Below are positions 1-6,884 of a stretch of DNA of 50,060 nucleotides, one piece after another (position 1 is the first letter of the stretch; every line of letters begins with the position of its first letter). Below the pieces are notes generated by a model. It saw only the letters and a program-made list of their open reading frames with translations. It ran no database searches and was not told the DNA's origin. The stretch covers positions 1 to 50,060 of the forward strand of contig NZ_BONY01000068.1 of the NCBI RefSeq assembly GCF_016862955.1, in the 5' to 3' direction. This DNA is from Rhizocola hellebori. Its GTDB lineage: Bacteria > Actinomycetota > Actinomycetes > Mycobacteriales > Micromonosporaceae. The position numbers and the translations under genes were made by a program.

Positions 1-993
1 GGCGGCGGGGGATGGTGGCGTGGCTTGGGAGGGCTGGGGAGGCGGCGTGGTCTGGAATGGCTCGGGGGCCGGGGGAGCCGGTGTGGCAAGGAAGGGGTCG
101 GGTGGGGTGGCGAGGGGTGGGGTGGGGGTTGGCGATGAGGGAGGACCTGGGGTTGCCGGAGGCGGTATCGGTGGCGCGGGGTGGGCAGTGGTGGGGAGGC
201 CGAGCAGGTTGGCCGCGTCGGCGGGGGTTAGGCGTTTGCGTGGGTCCTTCTCCAGCAGGCCGTCGAGGAGGGGGGTCAGCACGGGGCCGGCGTGCTGGGG
301 TCGTGGGTGGGGGTGGATGGCTGCGGCGAAGGCGCCTGCCATCGCATCCTCGTGGGCGAACGGGCCCACCCCCTCGGCGGCGAAGTAGAGCGTTGCCCCG
401 AGGCCGAATAGGTCGGCTTCTGGGCCAGCGACGCCGGTGACGACCCTTTCCGGGGCTATGTAGCCGGGCGAGCCCACGATCAGGCCGGTGTTGGTGGCGG
501 TGCCCTGGCCGATGGCCCTGGCGATGGAGAAGTCGGTCAGCATCGGCTCGCCGTCTTCGGCGATGAGCACGTTCGACGGCTTGATATCGCGATGCAGGAC
601 GCCGCCGCGATGCGAAGCCGCGATCGCCTCAAGCAGGCCGCGGGCGAGCCGCAGCACGTCGGCCGGGGCCAGCCGCCCGTCCGCGACGATCTGCTGTTCC
701 AGCGATCGGCCTGCGATGTAGCGCATGACGATCCACGGCCGTGCGTCGTGGATCACCACGTCATAGATGGGGACGATGCGCGGGTGCTCGAGGCGCGCGG
801 CATGCCGCGCCTCGGCGACGGCTCGCGTCGTCTGCGCGTTCCTTTCGGCGTCGGACAGCTGCGCGGAGTATCGAACCTCCTTGATCGCCACTTGTCGATC
901 AAGGAGCATGTCGTGAGCCCGCCACACGGTCCCCATGCCACCTGAACCGACGACGGTCTCCAGCTGGTATCGCTCCGCCAGCAAGCCTTCCAA
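1..993 (-). CDS. Ser/Thr protein kinase (partial, C-terminus beyond window)
   Basis: Hanks-type Ser/Thr kinase read on the minus strand; the frame stays open to base 1, so the C-terminus is missing. The start chosen is TTG at 993-991, with an AAGGAG Shine-Dalgarno five bases upstream. Visible motifs: glycine loop GSGGMGTVW (16-24), lysine of AIKEV (K38), catalytic loop HRDIKPSN (134-141), a DFS motif (154-156) where most family members have DFG, and GSPGYIAPER as the APE segment. After about residue 255 the protein becomes Pro/Thr/Ser-rich (repeated TPP and PAPP), a typical juxtamembrane linker; any transmembrane helix and sensor domain would lie outside the window. It is divergent from the T7SS effector-like pair at 1077-2527, so joint regulation is possible but unproven. 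The kinase assignment is secure; the substrate is unknown. Confidence 0.9.
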   Translation of the reverse strand, partial: MEGLLAERYQLETVVGSGGMGTVWRAHDMLLDRQVAIKEVRYSAQLSDAERNAQTTRAVAEARHAARLEHPRIVPIYDVVIHDARPWIVMRYIAGRSLEQQIVADGRLAPADVLRLARGLLEAIAASHRGGVLHRDIKPSNVLIAEDGEPMLTDFSIARAIGQGTATNTGLIVGSPGYIAPERVVTGVAGPEADLFGLGATLYFAAEGVGPFAHEDAMAGAFAAAIHPHPRPQHAGPVLTPLLDGLLEKDPRKRLTPADAANLLGLPTTAHPAPPIPPPATPGPPSSPTPTPPLATPPDPFLATPAPPAPEPFQTTPPPQPSQATPPSPAA

Positions 994-1076
994 AACAGCT
1001 CCTTAGGCCGGGCCGAAGGCAGTCTATGTCCCGAGTGGACCAAGCGGAAGCAGCGATCTGACACACAGGCGGCGCG

Positions 1077-1442
1077 ATGGCAGGGATTTCCCTTGGGACA
1101 GGCCCATCGGCCGAATTCATAATGGATCCCGTGGTTGCTCCCGACGACGGGTTCGTGGTCAAACCCGACGAGCTGATCGAGATGATGTCGTCCGTTGCCC
1201 GGGCGGGCTCGGATCTCTCCAACGGTCTGGACAAGGTCCGTGACGGCCTGATGCTTCCGTCCACGGTGGGCGCTGGATGGGAGGTCGACGCACCGCTGGC
1301 CCGCTGTGCCAATGACTGGCTGCAGCAGATGCTGGCACTCAAGGCCGCCACTTCACGCGCTTCGGAAAATCTGGCCAAAAGCGCTCAGTCCTATATGGAC
1401 ACTGAAGGCGATGTCTGTGTACTTCCTGAAGAGGAGCAGTAG
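1077..1442 (+). CDS. small EspC/WXG100-like type VII secretion protein
   Basis: A 121-residue, mostly helical protein. The central stretch resembles EspC/WXG100-type T7SS proteins: FVVKPDELIEMMSSVARAGSDL, then a loop with GAGWEVDAPLARCANDW, then a second amphipathic helix. Its stop lies two bases before the GTG of the WXG-metalloprotease gene, so the two are almost certainly co-transcribed and may form a heterodimer, as adjacent small helical proteins do in ESX systems. The start is uncertain: ATG at 1077 has only a weak GGCGG upstream, and an internal ATG at 1122 would give a shorter product. The family match is from pattern only. There is no secretion ATPase nearby; the closest one lies 24 kb away in this window. 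Confidence 0.6.
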   Translation: MAGISLGTGPSAEFIMDPVVAPDDGFVVKPDELIEMMSSVARAGSDLSNGLDKVRDGLMLPSTVGAGWEVDAPLARCANDWLQQMLALKAATSRASENLAKSAQSYMDTEGDVCVLPEEEQ

Positions 1443-1444
1443 TC

Positions 1445-2527
1445 GTGGTCACCTACCGGCGGTTGCAGGGGATCGACCCGGGGGAGTTCCGGGCGGTGGC
1501 AAGACAATGGGCGACCGGTGCGCAGACGGCTCAGGCGGCGCAGCAGGAACTGACCCGGGTCACGGTTCATCTGCCGGACAACTGGCAGGGGGTCGCCGGG
1601 GACGCGGCCGCACAGCACTTCATCCAGCTGCGTGAGGAGCTGACCGAGGCCGGTGCGAAGGCGGCGCACGTCGCCGCAGTGCTCGATCATCTTGCCGATG
1701 AGGTGGCGGCGGCGAAGACCAAACTGGCCGATGCGGTACAGATCGCGCGCTCGCGGTCGCTTGACGTTAGCGATGCTGGGGTTGTGTCCGCGCCCAACGC
1801 GGACAATCAGGTCGAGGTTTCGCCTGCTCAGGCGCGGATCAATCACGCCGTCTCCGAAGCGTCGATGGCCGACCACCGCGCGGCGAAGAGCCTTAGCGAT
1901 CCACAGCCGCTCCGGTCCATCTTCCTTGAGTCCGACACCGATTTGGGAAAGTTTTCCCACGGCAACTTCGACTACAACTACGACCCGAATGAGCCATCGG
2001 TCACCATCGTGGTCCGGGTGAAGTACGACTTCGAAGAGGGCATCAGCGAGGAAGAGAAGCTCAAGTTCAAGGCGATGACCGAGGCTGCGGTCCGGGACGG
2101 CTGGAACGAGCGGGCCGAGCTGGTGCCGGCCGACGGCACCGGCCCGTCGATCCCGGTACGGGTGGTGGTGCAGGAGAACAACGACAGCTACCACAAGGTG
2201 ATCGACGTCGAGCAGCATCGCTCCCGCCCGTGGGTGGGCATGGACCTCAACACCGGCATCGACGACGGTGAAGGCAACCGGCACACCAAGGCCACCATGG
2301 TGCACGAGTTCGGCCACGTGCTTGGTAACTACGACGAATACGACGGCGGTTTCTTCGAGAATCGCGCCTGGTGGCACGACAACGACCACCATGACGAGGA
2401 GAACTACTCGCTCATGGGCGGTGGCTCACAATTGCATCCGCGCTATTTCGACCACATCGCCAATCAGACCTCGACCGTGGCGGGCGAGCGTTACGAGCCA
2501 AGGATCGTGGCCCAGCCGAGCATGTGA
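1445..2527 (+). CDS. WXG-headed zinc metalloprotease, putative T7SS effector
   Basis: A 360-residue two-part protein. Residues 1-100 form a WXG100-like helical hairpin with the turn DNWQG (W47), the usual T7SS targeting fold. The C-terminal part (about 180-345) holds HEFGHVLGNYD (H287, E288, H291, G294, D297), matching the metzincin-type zinc signature HExxHxxGxxD, followed by SLMGG, which fits a Met-turn. No signal peptide is seen, consistent with T7SS export rather than Sec. Start is GTG at 1445 with GAGGAG eight bases upstream, two bases after the preceding stop. The layout resembles polymorphic toxins, but no immunity gene is recognisable: the next gene is a convergent multicopper oxidase. 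Protease chemistry is well supported; the toxin role is inference. Confidence 0.75.
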   Translation: MVTYRRLQGIDPGEFRAVARQWATGAQTAQAAQQELTRVTVHLPDNWQGVAGDAAAQHFIQLREELTEAGAKAAHVAAVLDHLADEVAAAKTKLADAVQIARSRSLDVSDAGVVSAPNADNQVEVSPAQARINHAVSEASMADHRAAKSLSDPQPLRSIFLESDTDLGKFSHGNFDYNYDPNEPSVTIVVRVKYDFEEGISEEEKLKFKAMTEAAVRDGWNERAELVPADGTGPSIPVRVVVQENNDSYHKVIDVEQHRSRPWVGMDLNTGIDDGEGNRHTKATMVHEFGHVLGNYDEYDGGFFENRAWWHDNDHHDEENYSLMGGGSQLHPRYFDHIANQTSTVAGERYEPRIVAQPSM

Positions 2528-2535
2528 ACCGAAGG

Positions 2536-4335
2536 TCATCTGGCAATTCCCTGGTACACAAGATGTAGAGCCATTCCCTGGTCGGCGTGGGCGAGGTTGT
2601 GGCAGTGGTTCATCCACACGCCAGGGTTGGAAGCGCGGAACGCCACTCGCCATACCTCACCGGGCCGCACGTCGAAGGTGTCCAGCAGCAGCGGACTCCC
2701 GGTCACCAGCCGGCCGTTCTTGGCCAGCACCAGCACCCGGTGACCGTGCAGGTGCCAGGGGTGCGTTTCGAGCCCTCGGTTGACCACGGTGAAGGCGACG
2801 AGATCGCCTTCCGCGACCACCTGGTCCGGGATGTTGGGATGGGCTTTCCCGTTCACGGTTTGCGCGTAGGCGGGCTTTCCGTCCACCAAAGCCAATCCAC
2901 GATCCAGCACCAGCGTGAAGTCTTTGTCGGGCCGGGCTTGCAGATCGCTGCCACCGGTGGGTGTCCCATAGGAGGTCAGGTCCAGCTCGGGCCAGGCCGA
3001 GGTGTCCGGGTGCGGGCCGGGGGAGAGGGCCAGGCCCACCGCGCGGTCGTCGATCCGGAGTGCCACGGGGCCGGACGGCATGGTGAAGGCGAGATCATAG
3101 CGGGCGCCGGCGGCGATCCGCAGCGCCACCTCACGAACCTCGCCCGGCCCGTTCAGGTCGTTGCCGTCCGCCGCGACGACTCGAAAACTGGTTCCACTCA
3201 AGGTAAACCGATGCGGAGTGTTGTCGGTGTTGATGAGCCGCAACCTCACCGATGCACCAGGTGGCTGCGGATTGTCCGCCATGCCGTCGTGGGTACCAAT
3301 CGCCAGCGCCCCGCCAAAGGTGTGCACCGGCACGGTAAGGTCGGTGCCCGAAAGCGGCGAACGCGGCTGCACGATCAGGGTGCCATACAGGCCAAGGCGC
3401 ACACCGCGATCGGATACCTGATGCGTGTGGTACCAGTAGGTGCCGACCTGATCGGCACGGAACCGGTAGACGAACTCCTCGCCGGGCCGGACCGCGTCCT
3501 GCGTCACGCCCGGCGCGCCATCCTCGCCGTTGCGTACGTCGTAACCGTGCCAGTGCAGGGTCACCCCGTCCGGGATGTCCACATTGGTCAAACGAACCTC
3601 CACCAGATCGCCCTCGGTGGCGGTGAGTGCGGGTCCGGGCACCTGACCGTCAAAGGTCCACGCCGCCACCTTGCGGCCGGAGGCGAGCGTTATCTCGGCC
3701 TGCCGTGCGGAGAGCGCATAACGTTTCACGGTGCCGCCGGGTGCGGGCTCGGTCGGGCCGCGCAGATCGGCGACGGAAACGGTGTGGTGCGGCGGTGTGG
3801 CGGTCGCCGATGGTCCGGCGGGCAGAAATCCCAGCGTGGCGGCACCCAGCCCGGCGGCGAGGGACACCGCGCCGGCGACGGTCGCTGCCCGCTTGGCCGC
3901 CGGGTGCCTGAGCCACCAGGTCACCGCCGTCGCCACGCCGACGAGCGCGACGCTTGCCATGGCTTGGGCGGGGCTGGCCGGGTACCCAAAAAGAAAAAGA
4001 AATAGTAATCCACAGATGCCTGCGTATCCGGTCATGAACAGCGGCACCACCGCCCGGGAAAGCCCACGAGCCATTGCGGTCACGCCGGCCGCGGCCGCGG
4101 CCAAGCCCAGCAGCGGCAGGGCGAGAGTCACCTTGTCCTGAACGAACCACCATCCCTGGTCGGCCAGCGCGACGACGGTCCCGACCCGCGCAAGCGTGGC
4201 GACCCCTGCGGCGATCAGCGCCGCCAGAGCTATCCGGCCTCGTCCGGAAGCCACCGCGATCGCAGTGCCCAGCCAGGCGGCAGCGCTCACCGCCGCCGCC
4301 AGAAGGTCGACGGCGATGAGCTGTTGGGCATTCAT
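2536..4335 (-). CDS. membrane-anchored multicopper oxidase
   Basis: A 599-residue copper oxidase. Residues 1-170 contain about five or six hydrophobic helices, then two or three cupredoxin domains. All copper ligand motifs are present: HWHG (H261, H263), YWYHTH (H303, H305), HPWHLHGH (H525-H532), and HCHNLAHADQGM (H577, C578, H579, H583, M588), giving the type 1 Cys-His-Met site and the trinuclear cluster. The size of the catalytic part fits a small laccase / nitrite-reductase-like enzyme. The integral-membrane head, in place of a Tat or Sec signal, would hold the oxidase at the outer membrane face. Start ATG overlaps the stop of the upstream membrane gene (ATGA), so both are translated together. 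The physiological substrate (Cu(I), phenolics or metal ions) cannot be read from sequence. Confidence 0.9.
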   Translation of the reverse strand: MNAQQLIAVDLLAAAVSAAAWLGTAIAVASGRGRIALAALIAAGVATLARVGTVVALADQGWWFVQDKVTLALPLLGLAAAAAGVTAMARGLSRAVVPLFMTGYAGICGLLFLFLFGYPASPAQAMASVALVGVATAVTWWLRHPAAKRAATVAGAVSLAAGLGAATLGFLPAGPSATATPPHHTVSVADLRGPTEPAPGGTVKRYALSARQAEITLASGRKVAAWTFDGQVPGPALTATEGDLVEVRLTNVDIPDGVTLHWHGYDVRNGEDGAPGVTQDAVRPGEEFVYRFRADQVGTYWYHTHQVSDRGVRLGLYGTLIVQPRSPLSGTDLTVPVHTFGGALAIGTHDGMADNPQPPGASVRLRLINTDNTPHRFTLSGTSFRVVAADGNDLNGPGEVREVALRIAAGARYDLAFTMPSGPVALRIDDRAVGLALSPGPHPDTSAWPELDLTSYGTPTGGSDLQARPDKDFTLVLDRGLALVDGKPAYAQTVNGKAHPNIPDQVVAEGDLVAFTVVNRGLETHPWHLHGHRVLVLAKNGRLVTGSPLLLDTFDVRPGEVWRVAFRASNPGVWMNHCHNLAHADQGMALHLVYQGIAR

Positions 4336-4772
4336 CGGGCTGGCTCGGCTGTGGCGGCAGGAGCGATCGTGGCATGGGCGCGAGCCCGCATCAGCACCCT
4401 GCTCGCGACGCCGAGGATGGCCAGGCCGTTGAGCGCGTGCAAGCCAATGATGGCAAGGGAAACGCCGGTGGTTTGCTGCTCGGTGGAGCCGCCGATGACG
4501 TTGCCCAGCACGACAATCAGCGTCTGCACGATGGTCAGGCCAAGTGTCAGTGCGGTCAGCCCGATCAGCCGGCCGGGTGCGCGGGCAAGGGCGGCGGCCA
4601 GCGTGGCCACCAGAGCCAGCAGGGCGAAGATCCGGCCGTTCATGACGTGCAGGGCGAAGGAGTCATCGGTCTGCGGTCGGCTGAACGCCCCGATGGCGGC
4701 GAAATAGAACTGCAACGCGCCTGAGGCGAGCAGAAGTCCCACGATTGCTACGTAGATCCGGCGCATCATCAT
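4332..4772 (-). CDS. four-helix membrane protein, DUF6220-like
   Basis: A 146-residue integral membrane protein with four predicted helices (about 5-28, 46-64, 70-93, 104-125) and histidines near helix ends (H42, H112). The pattern matches small DUF6220-type proteins; I recognise the family only tentatively. It lies directly upstream of the multicopper oxidase with an ATGA overlap, so it probably helps membrane assembly, haem/quinone contact or electron transfer for the oxidase. Three ATG codons follow one another at the start; the first (4772) is chosen because AGAGGA lies eight bases before it. Confidence 0.65.
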   Translation of the reverse strand: MMMRRIYVAIVGLLLASGALQFYFAAIGAFSRPQTDDSFALHVMNGRIFALLALVATLAAALARAPGRLIGLTALTLGLTIVQTLIVVLGNVIGGSTEQQTTGVSLAIIGLHALNGLAILGVASRVLMRARAHATIAPAATAEPAR

Positions 4773-4863
4773 GGGATTGATCCTCTGCCGCGGTGCGGTG
4801 TTACGCGTCGCCTGTGGGGCGGCAGTTGGCTACGCCCCGGCGAGCGAAGCTTGCCTGGTCGAT

Positions 4864-4879
4864 TACGTTTGATGACGTA
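4864..4879. promoter_or_regulatory. palindrome TACGT-N6-ACGTA in divergent promoter region
   Basis: A perfect 5+5 inverted repeat with a 6-base spacer lies between the divergent oxidase operon and the two-component genes. A second, wider pair, GGCTACG (4828-4834) and CGTAGCC (4876-4882), overlaps it. The geometry suits a dimeric regulator such as the NarL-type response regulator next door. The assignment is inference. Confidence 0.4.
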
Positions 4880-4924
4880 GCCGGGTGCGCCTTGCGCAGG
4901 ATTCGGGCGGTTCTGAGCTGCGGA

Positions 4925-4937
4925 TATCATCTGCGCA
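4925..4937 (+). promoter_or_regulatory. possible -10 element for a leaderless histidine kinase mRNA
   Basis: TATCAT at 4925-4930 sits six bases before the ATG at 4937 and no Shine-Dalgarno is present, the arrangement expected of a leaderless transcript. No convincing -35 is seen. Confidence 0.35.
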
Positions 4938-6136
4938 TGAACCCCGTGTTGGGCCGCCTGGTCCGGTTGCCGCTGTGGGCGCAGGACACCGCGCTTGCGA
5001 TCTTCGTCGCGCTGATGCAGTGGCAGGGGACCAAGCAGGTCGCGACCCATCGGGGGGAGGTCTTTGACCCGGGGCAGACCGTGTTCCCCGCGGTGGTGCT
5101 GCTGGGCGGCGGTCTGCTGCTCGCTGTCCGCCGCCGCTGGCCGGTCGCCACCTTCGTGGTCATCGGCGGGATGAGCGTGTGCTACTACGCGGCAGGCTAT
5201 CCGGACGGCCCGGGGTGGGTGGCGTTTTTCGTTGCGGCCTATACGCTGACGGCCTATGGCGACGGAGTCCGCTCGATGCGGATCGCGGTGGGAGGCCTCG
5301 CTGCCTTGACAGTCGGCTGGATTCTCACCGCCGACATCTCCGAGGGCGGACAGATGGGCTGGCTCATGTTCCGGATAGGCACCGCCATCATGGCCACCAT
5401 CCTGGGCGAGTCGGTCCGGATGCGCCGAGTCCTTGCGGCGCAAGCACAGGAGCGAGCAGAGCGAGCGGAGCGCACCCGCGAGGAGGAGGCCCGCCGGCGC
5501 GTGGACGCCGAACGGATGCGCATCGCGCGGGAGGTCCACGATACGGTCGCGCACGCGATCGCCATCATCAATGTGCAAGCCGGCGTCACCGCACACGTGC
5601 TCGACAGGCGCCCCGAGCAGGCACGCGAGACGCTGACCACGATCGAGCGCACCAGCGCGCGGGCGTTGCACGAGCTGCGGGCCACGCTCGGGGTGCTGAC
5701 CGACGGCTCAGATGATTCCAAAGCGCCCGTGCCCGGGATGGCACAGGTCAACGATCTGGTCCGGATGGCTCGGGAGGCCGGTCTGTCGGTCAGCGTCGAG
5801 CTTTCGCCGGAGGGAAGCCAGGACCTGCCCAGCGCGCTGGACAGCGCGGCCTACCGGATCCTGCAGGAGTCGCTGACAAACGTCATCCGGCACGCCGGTC
5901 CCGGAGTCACCGTCCGTGCGTCGGTCGAGCGAAGCGAGGACGAGCTTGTGGTCGAGGTCAGCGACGATGGGCTGGGCTCGCCCTGCCCCGAGGTGGGCAG
6001 CGGGCGCGGCATAGTGGGCATGCGCGAAAGATGCGAGCTGCTGGGCGGTTCGCTGACGGCCGGGCCACGGCCCGGAAACGGGTTCGAGGTGCTGGCTCGG
6101 ATTCCGGTGCGGGCCGGTTTGGCGCCCGCCCGATGA
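4937..6136 (+). CDS. NarL-family sensor histidine kinase
   Basis: A 399-residue membrane sensor kinase. The N-terminal half has about five hydrophobic helices (10-165) and no large extracellular domain, so sensing is probably in the membrane. A charged coiled-coil rich in ER/RER (about 165-195) leads to the HisKA_3 dimerisation helix with REVHDTVAH (phospho-acceptor H201), then the HATPase domain: N-box LQESLTNVIRHAG, G1 SDDGLG, G2 GRGIVGMRER. The ATG at 4937 is preferred over an in-frame ATG at 4793 because the intervening translation is not membrane-like and the usual kinase N-terminus starts here. It overlaps the response-regulator gene by ATGA. Signal unknown; the divergent copper oxidase operon is an obvious candidate target. 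Confidence 0.88.
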   Translation: MNPVLGRLVRLPLWAQDTALAIFVALMQWQGTKQVATHRGEVFDPGQTVFPAVVLLGGGLLLAVRRRWPVATFVVIGGMSVCYYAAGYPDGPGWVAFFVAAYTLTAYGDGVRSMRIAVGGLAALTVGWILTADISEGGQMGWLMFRIGTAIMATILGESVRMRRVLAAQAQERAERAERTREEEARRRVDAERMRIAREVHDTVAHAIAIINVQAGVTAHVLDRRPEQARETLTTIERTSARALHELRATLGVLTDGSDDSKAPVPGMAQVNDLVRMAREAGLSVSVELSPEGSQDLPSALDSAAYRILQESLTNVIRHAGPGVTVRASVERSEDELVVEVSDDGLGSPCPEVGSGRGIVGMRERCELLGGSLTAGPRPGNGFEVLARIPVRAGLAPAR

Positions 6137-6789
6137 TCAAGGTCGTGCTCGCCGATGATCAAGCCCTCGTCCGCGCCGGATTCCGCATGCTGCTTGACAT
6201 CGAGGAGGATATCGAGGTCGTCGGCGAGGCCGCGACCGGTGCCGAAGCGTTGGCGCTGGCGCACTCGCAGCGGCCCGAGGTGGTGCTCATGGACATCCGG
6301 ATGCCCGTTCTCGACGGAATCCAGGCCACCCGGCGGATCAGTCAAACCGCTGGGCTCGACCGGGTGAGGGTCATCATTCTCACCACCTATGACACAGATA
6401 CCTACGTGTTCGAGGCATTGCAGGCCGGTGCGAGCGGCTTTCTGCTCAAAGACTGCGGCCCGGCCGAGCTGCTGCACGGCATCCGTGTGGTGGCGGCCGG
6501 AGATGCTTTGCTGGCGCCCAAAATCACGCGCCGCCTGATCGGCAGGTTCGCCGCGGCCGGGAATACGGCGAGACTGGCCGAGGACCAGCTGTCCGTCCTG
6601 ACCACCCGGGAAAGGGAGATCGTGGCGCTGGTCGGGCAGGGATTGTCCAATGAGGAGATCGCCGCCAAGCTGGTACTCAGCCCGGCGACGGCGCGCACGC
6701 ATGTGAGCCGGGCGATGACCAAACTGCGCGCCCGTGACCGCGCCCAGCTGGTGGTCATCGCCTATCAGACCGGCCTCGTCACCGTGTAG
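6133..6789 (+). CDS. NarL/FixJ-family response regulator
   Basis: A 218-residue response regulator partnered with the overlapping sensor kinase. The receiver domain has acidic pair D8-D9, phospho-acceptor D54 in VLMDIRMP, T84 and K106. The C-terminal LuxR-type HTH runs from LTTREREIVALVGQGLSNEEIA to the recognition helix SPATARTHVSRAMTKL. Start ATG at 6133 overlaps the kinase stop, so the pair is translationally coupled. A short hairpin (CACCGT/ACGGTG, 6780-6798) covers the stop codon but lacks a T-run. Confidence 0.92.
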   Translation: MIKVVLADDQALVRAGFRMLLDIEEDIEVVGEAATGAEALALAHSQRPEVVLMDIRMPVLDGIQATRRISQTAGLDRVRVIILTTYDTDTYVFEALQAGASGFLLKDCGPAELLHGIRVVAAGDALLAPKITRRLIGRFAAAGNTARLAEDQLSVLTTREREIVALVGQGLSNEEIAAKLVLSPATARTHVSRAMTKLRARDRAQLVVIAYQTGLVTV

Positions 6790-6823
6790 AAAACGGTGCC
6801 CCGCGCCGTCGGCGGACCTCGGC

Positions 6824-6829
6824 TAGCAT
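6824..6829 (+). promoter_or_regulatory. possible -10 (TAGCAT) upstream of the GH43-like gene
   Basis: TAGCAT lies 56 bases before the glycosidase start and would leave a leader long enough to carry the GGGGAAAGGAA ribosome site at 6867-6877. The same hexamer recurs before the Nudix gene. No clear -35. Confidence 0.3.
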
Positions 6830-6884
6830 CATGCTTCCGACGTTCATGTTCCGGCGTCGATTTACGGGGAAAGGAACGAAATCC

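Noticed and set aside
3987-4004. A-rich tract unusual for this GC-rich sequence
   Set aside because: On the minus strand it encodes LLFLFLFGYP in a membrane helix of the oxidase, so it is coding rather than an insertion or slippage site.
2587-4005. A 472-codon plus-strand frame opposite the multicopper oxidase
   Set aside because: The minus strand carries all copper ligand motifs; this frame is its antisense reading.
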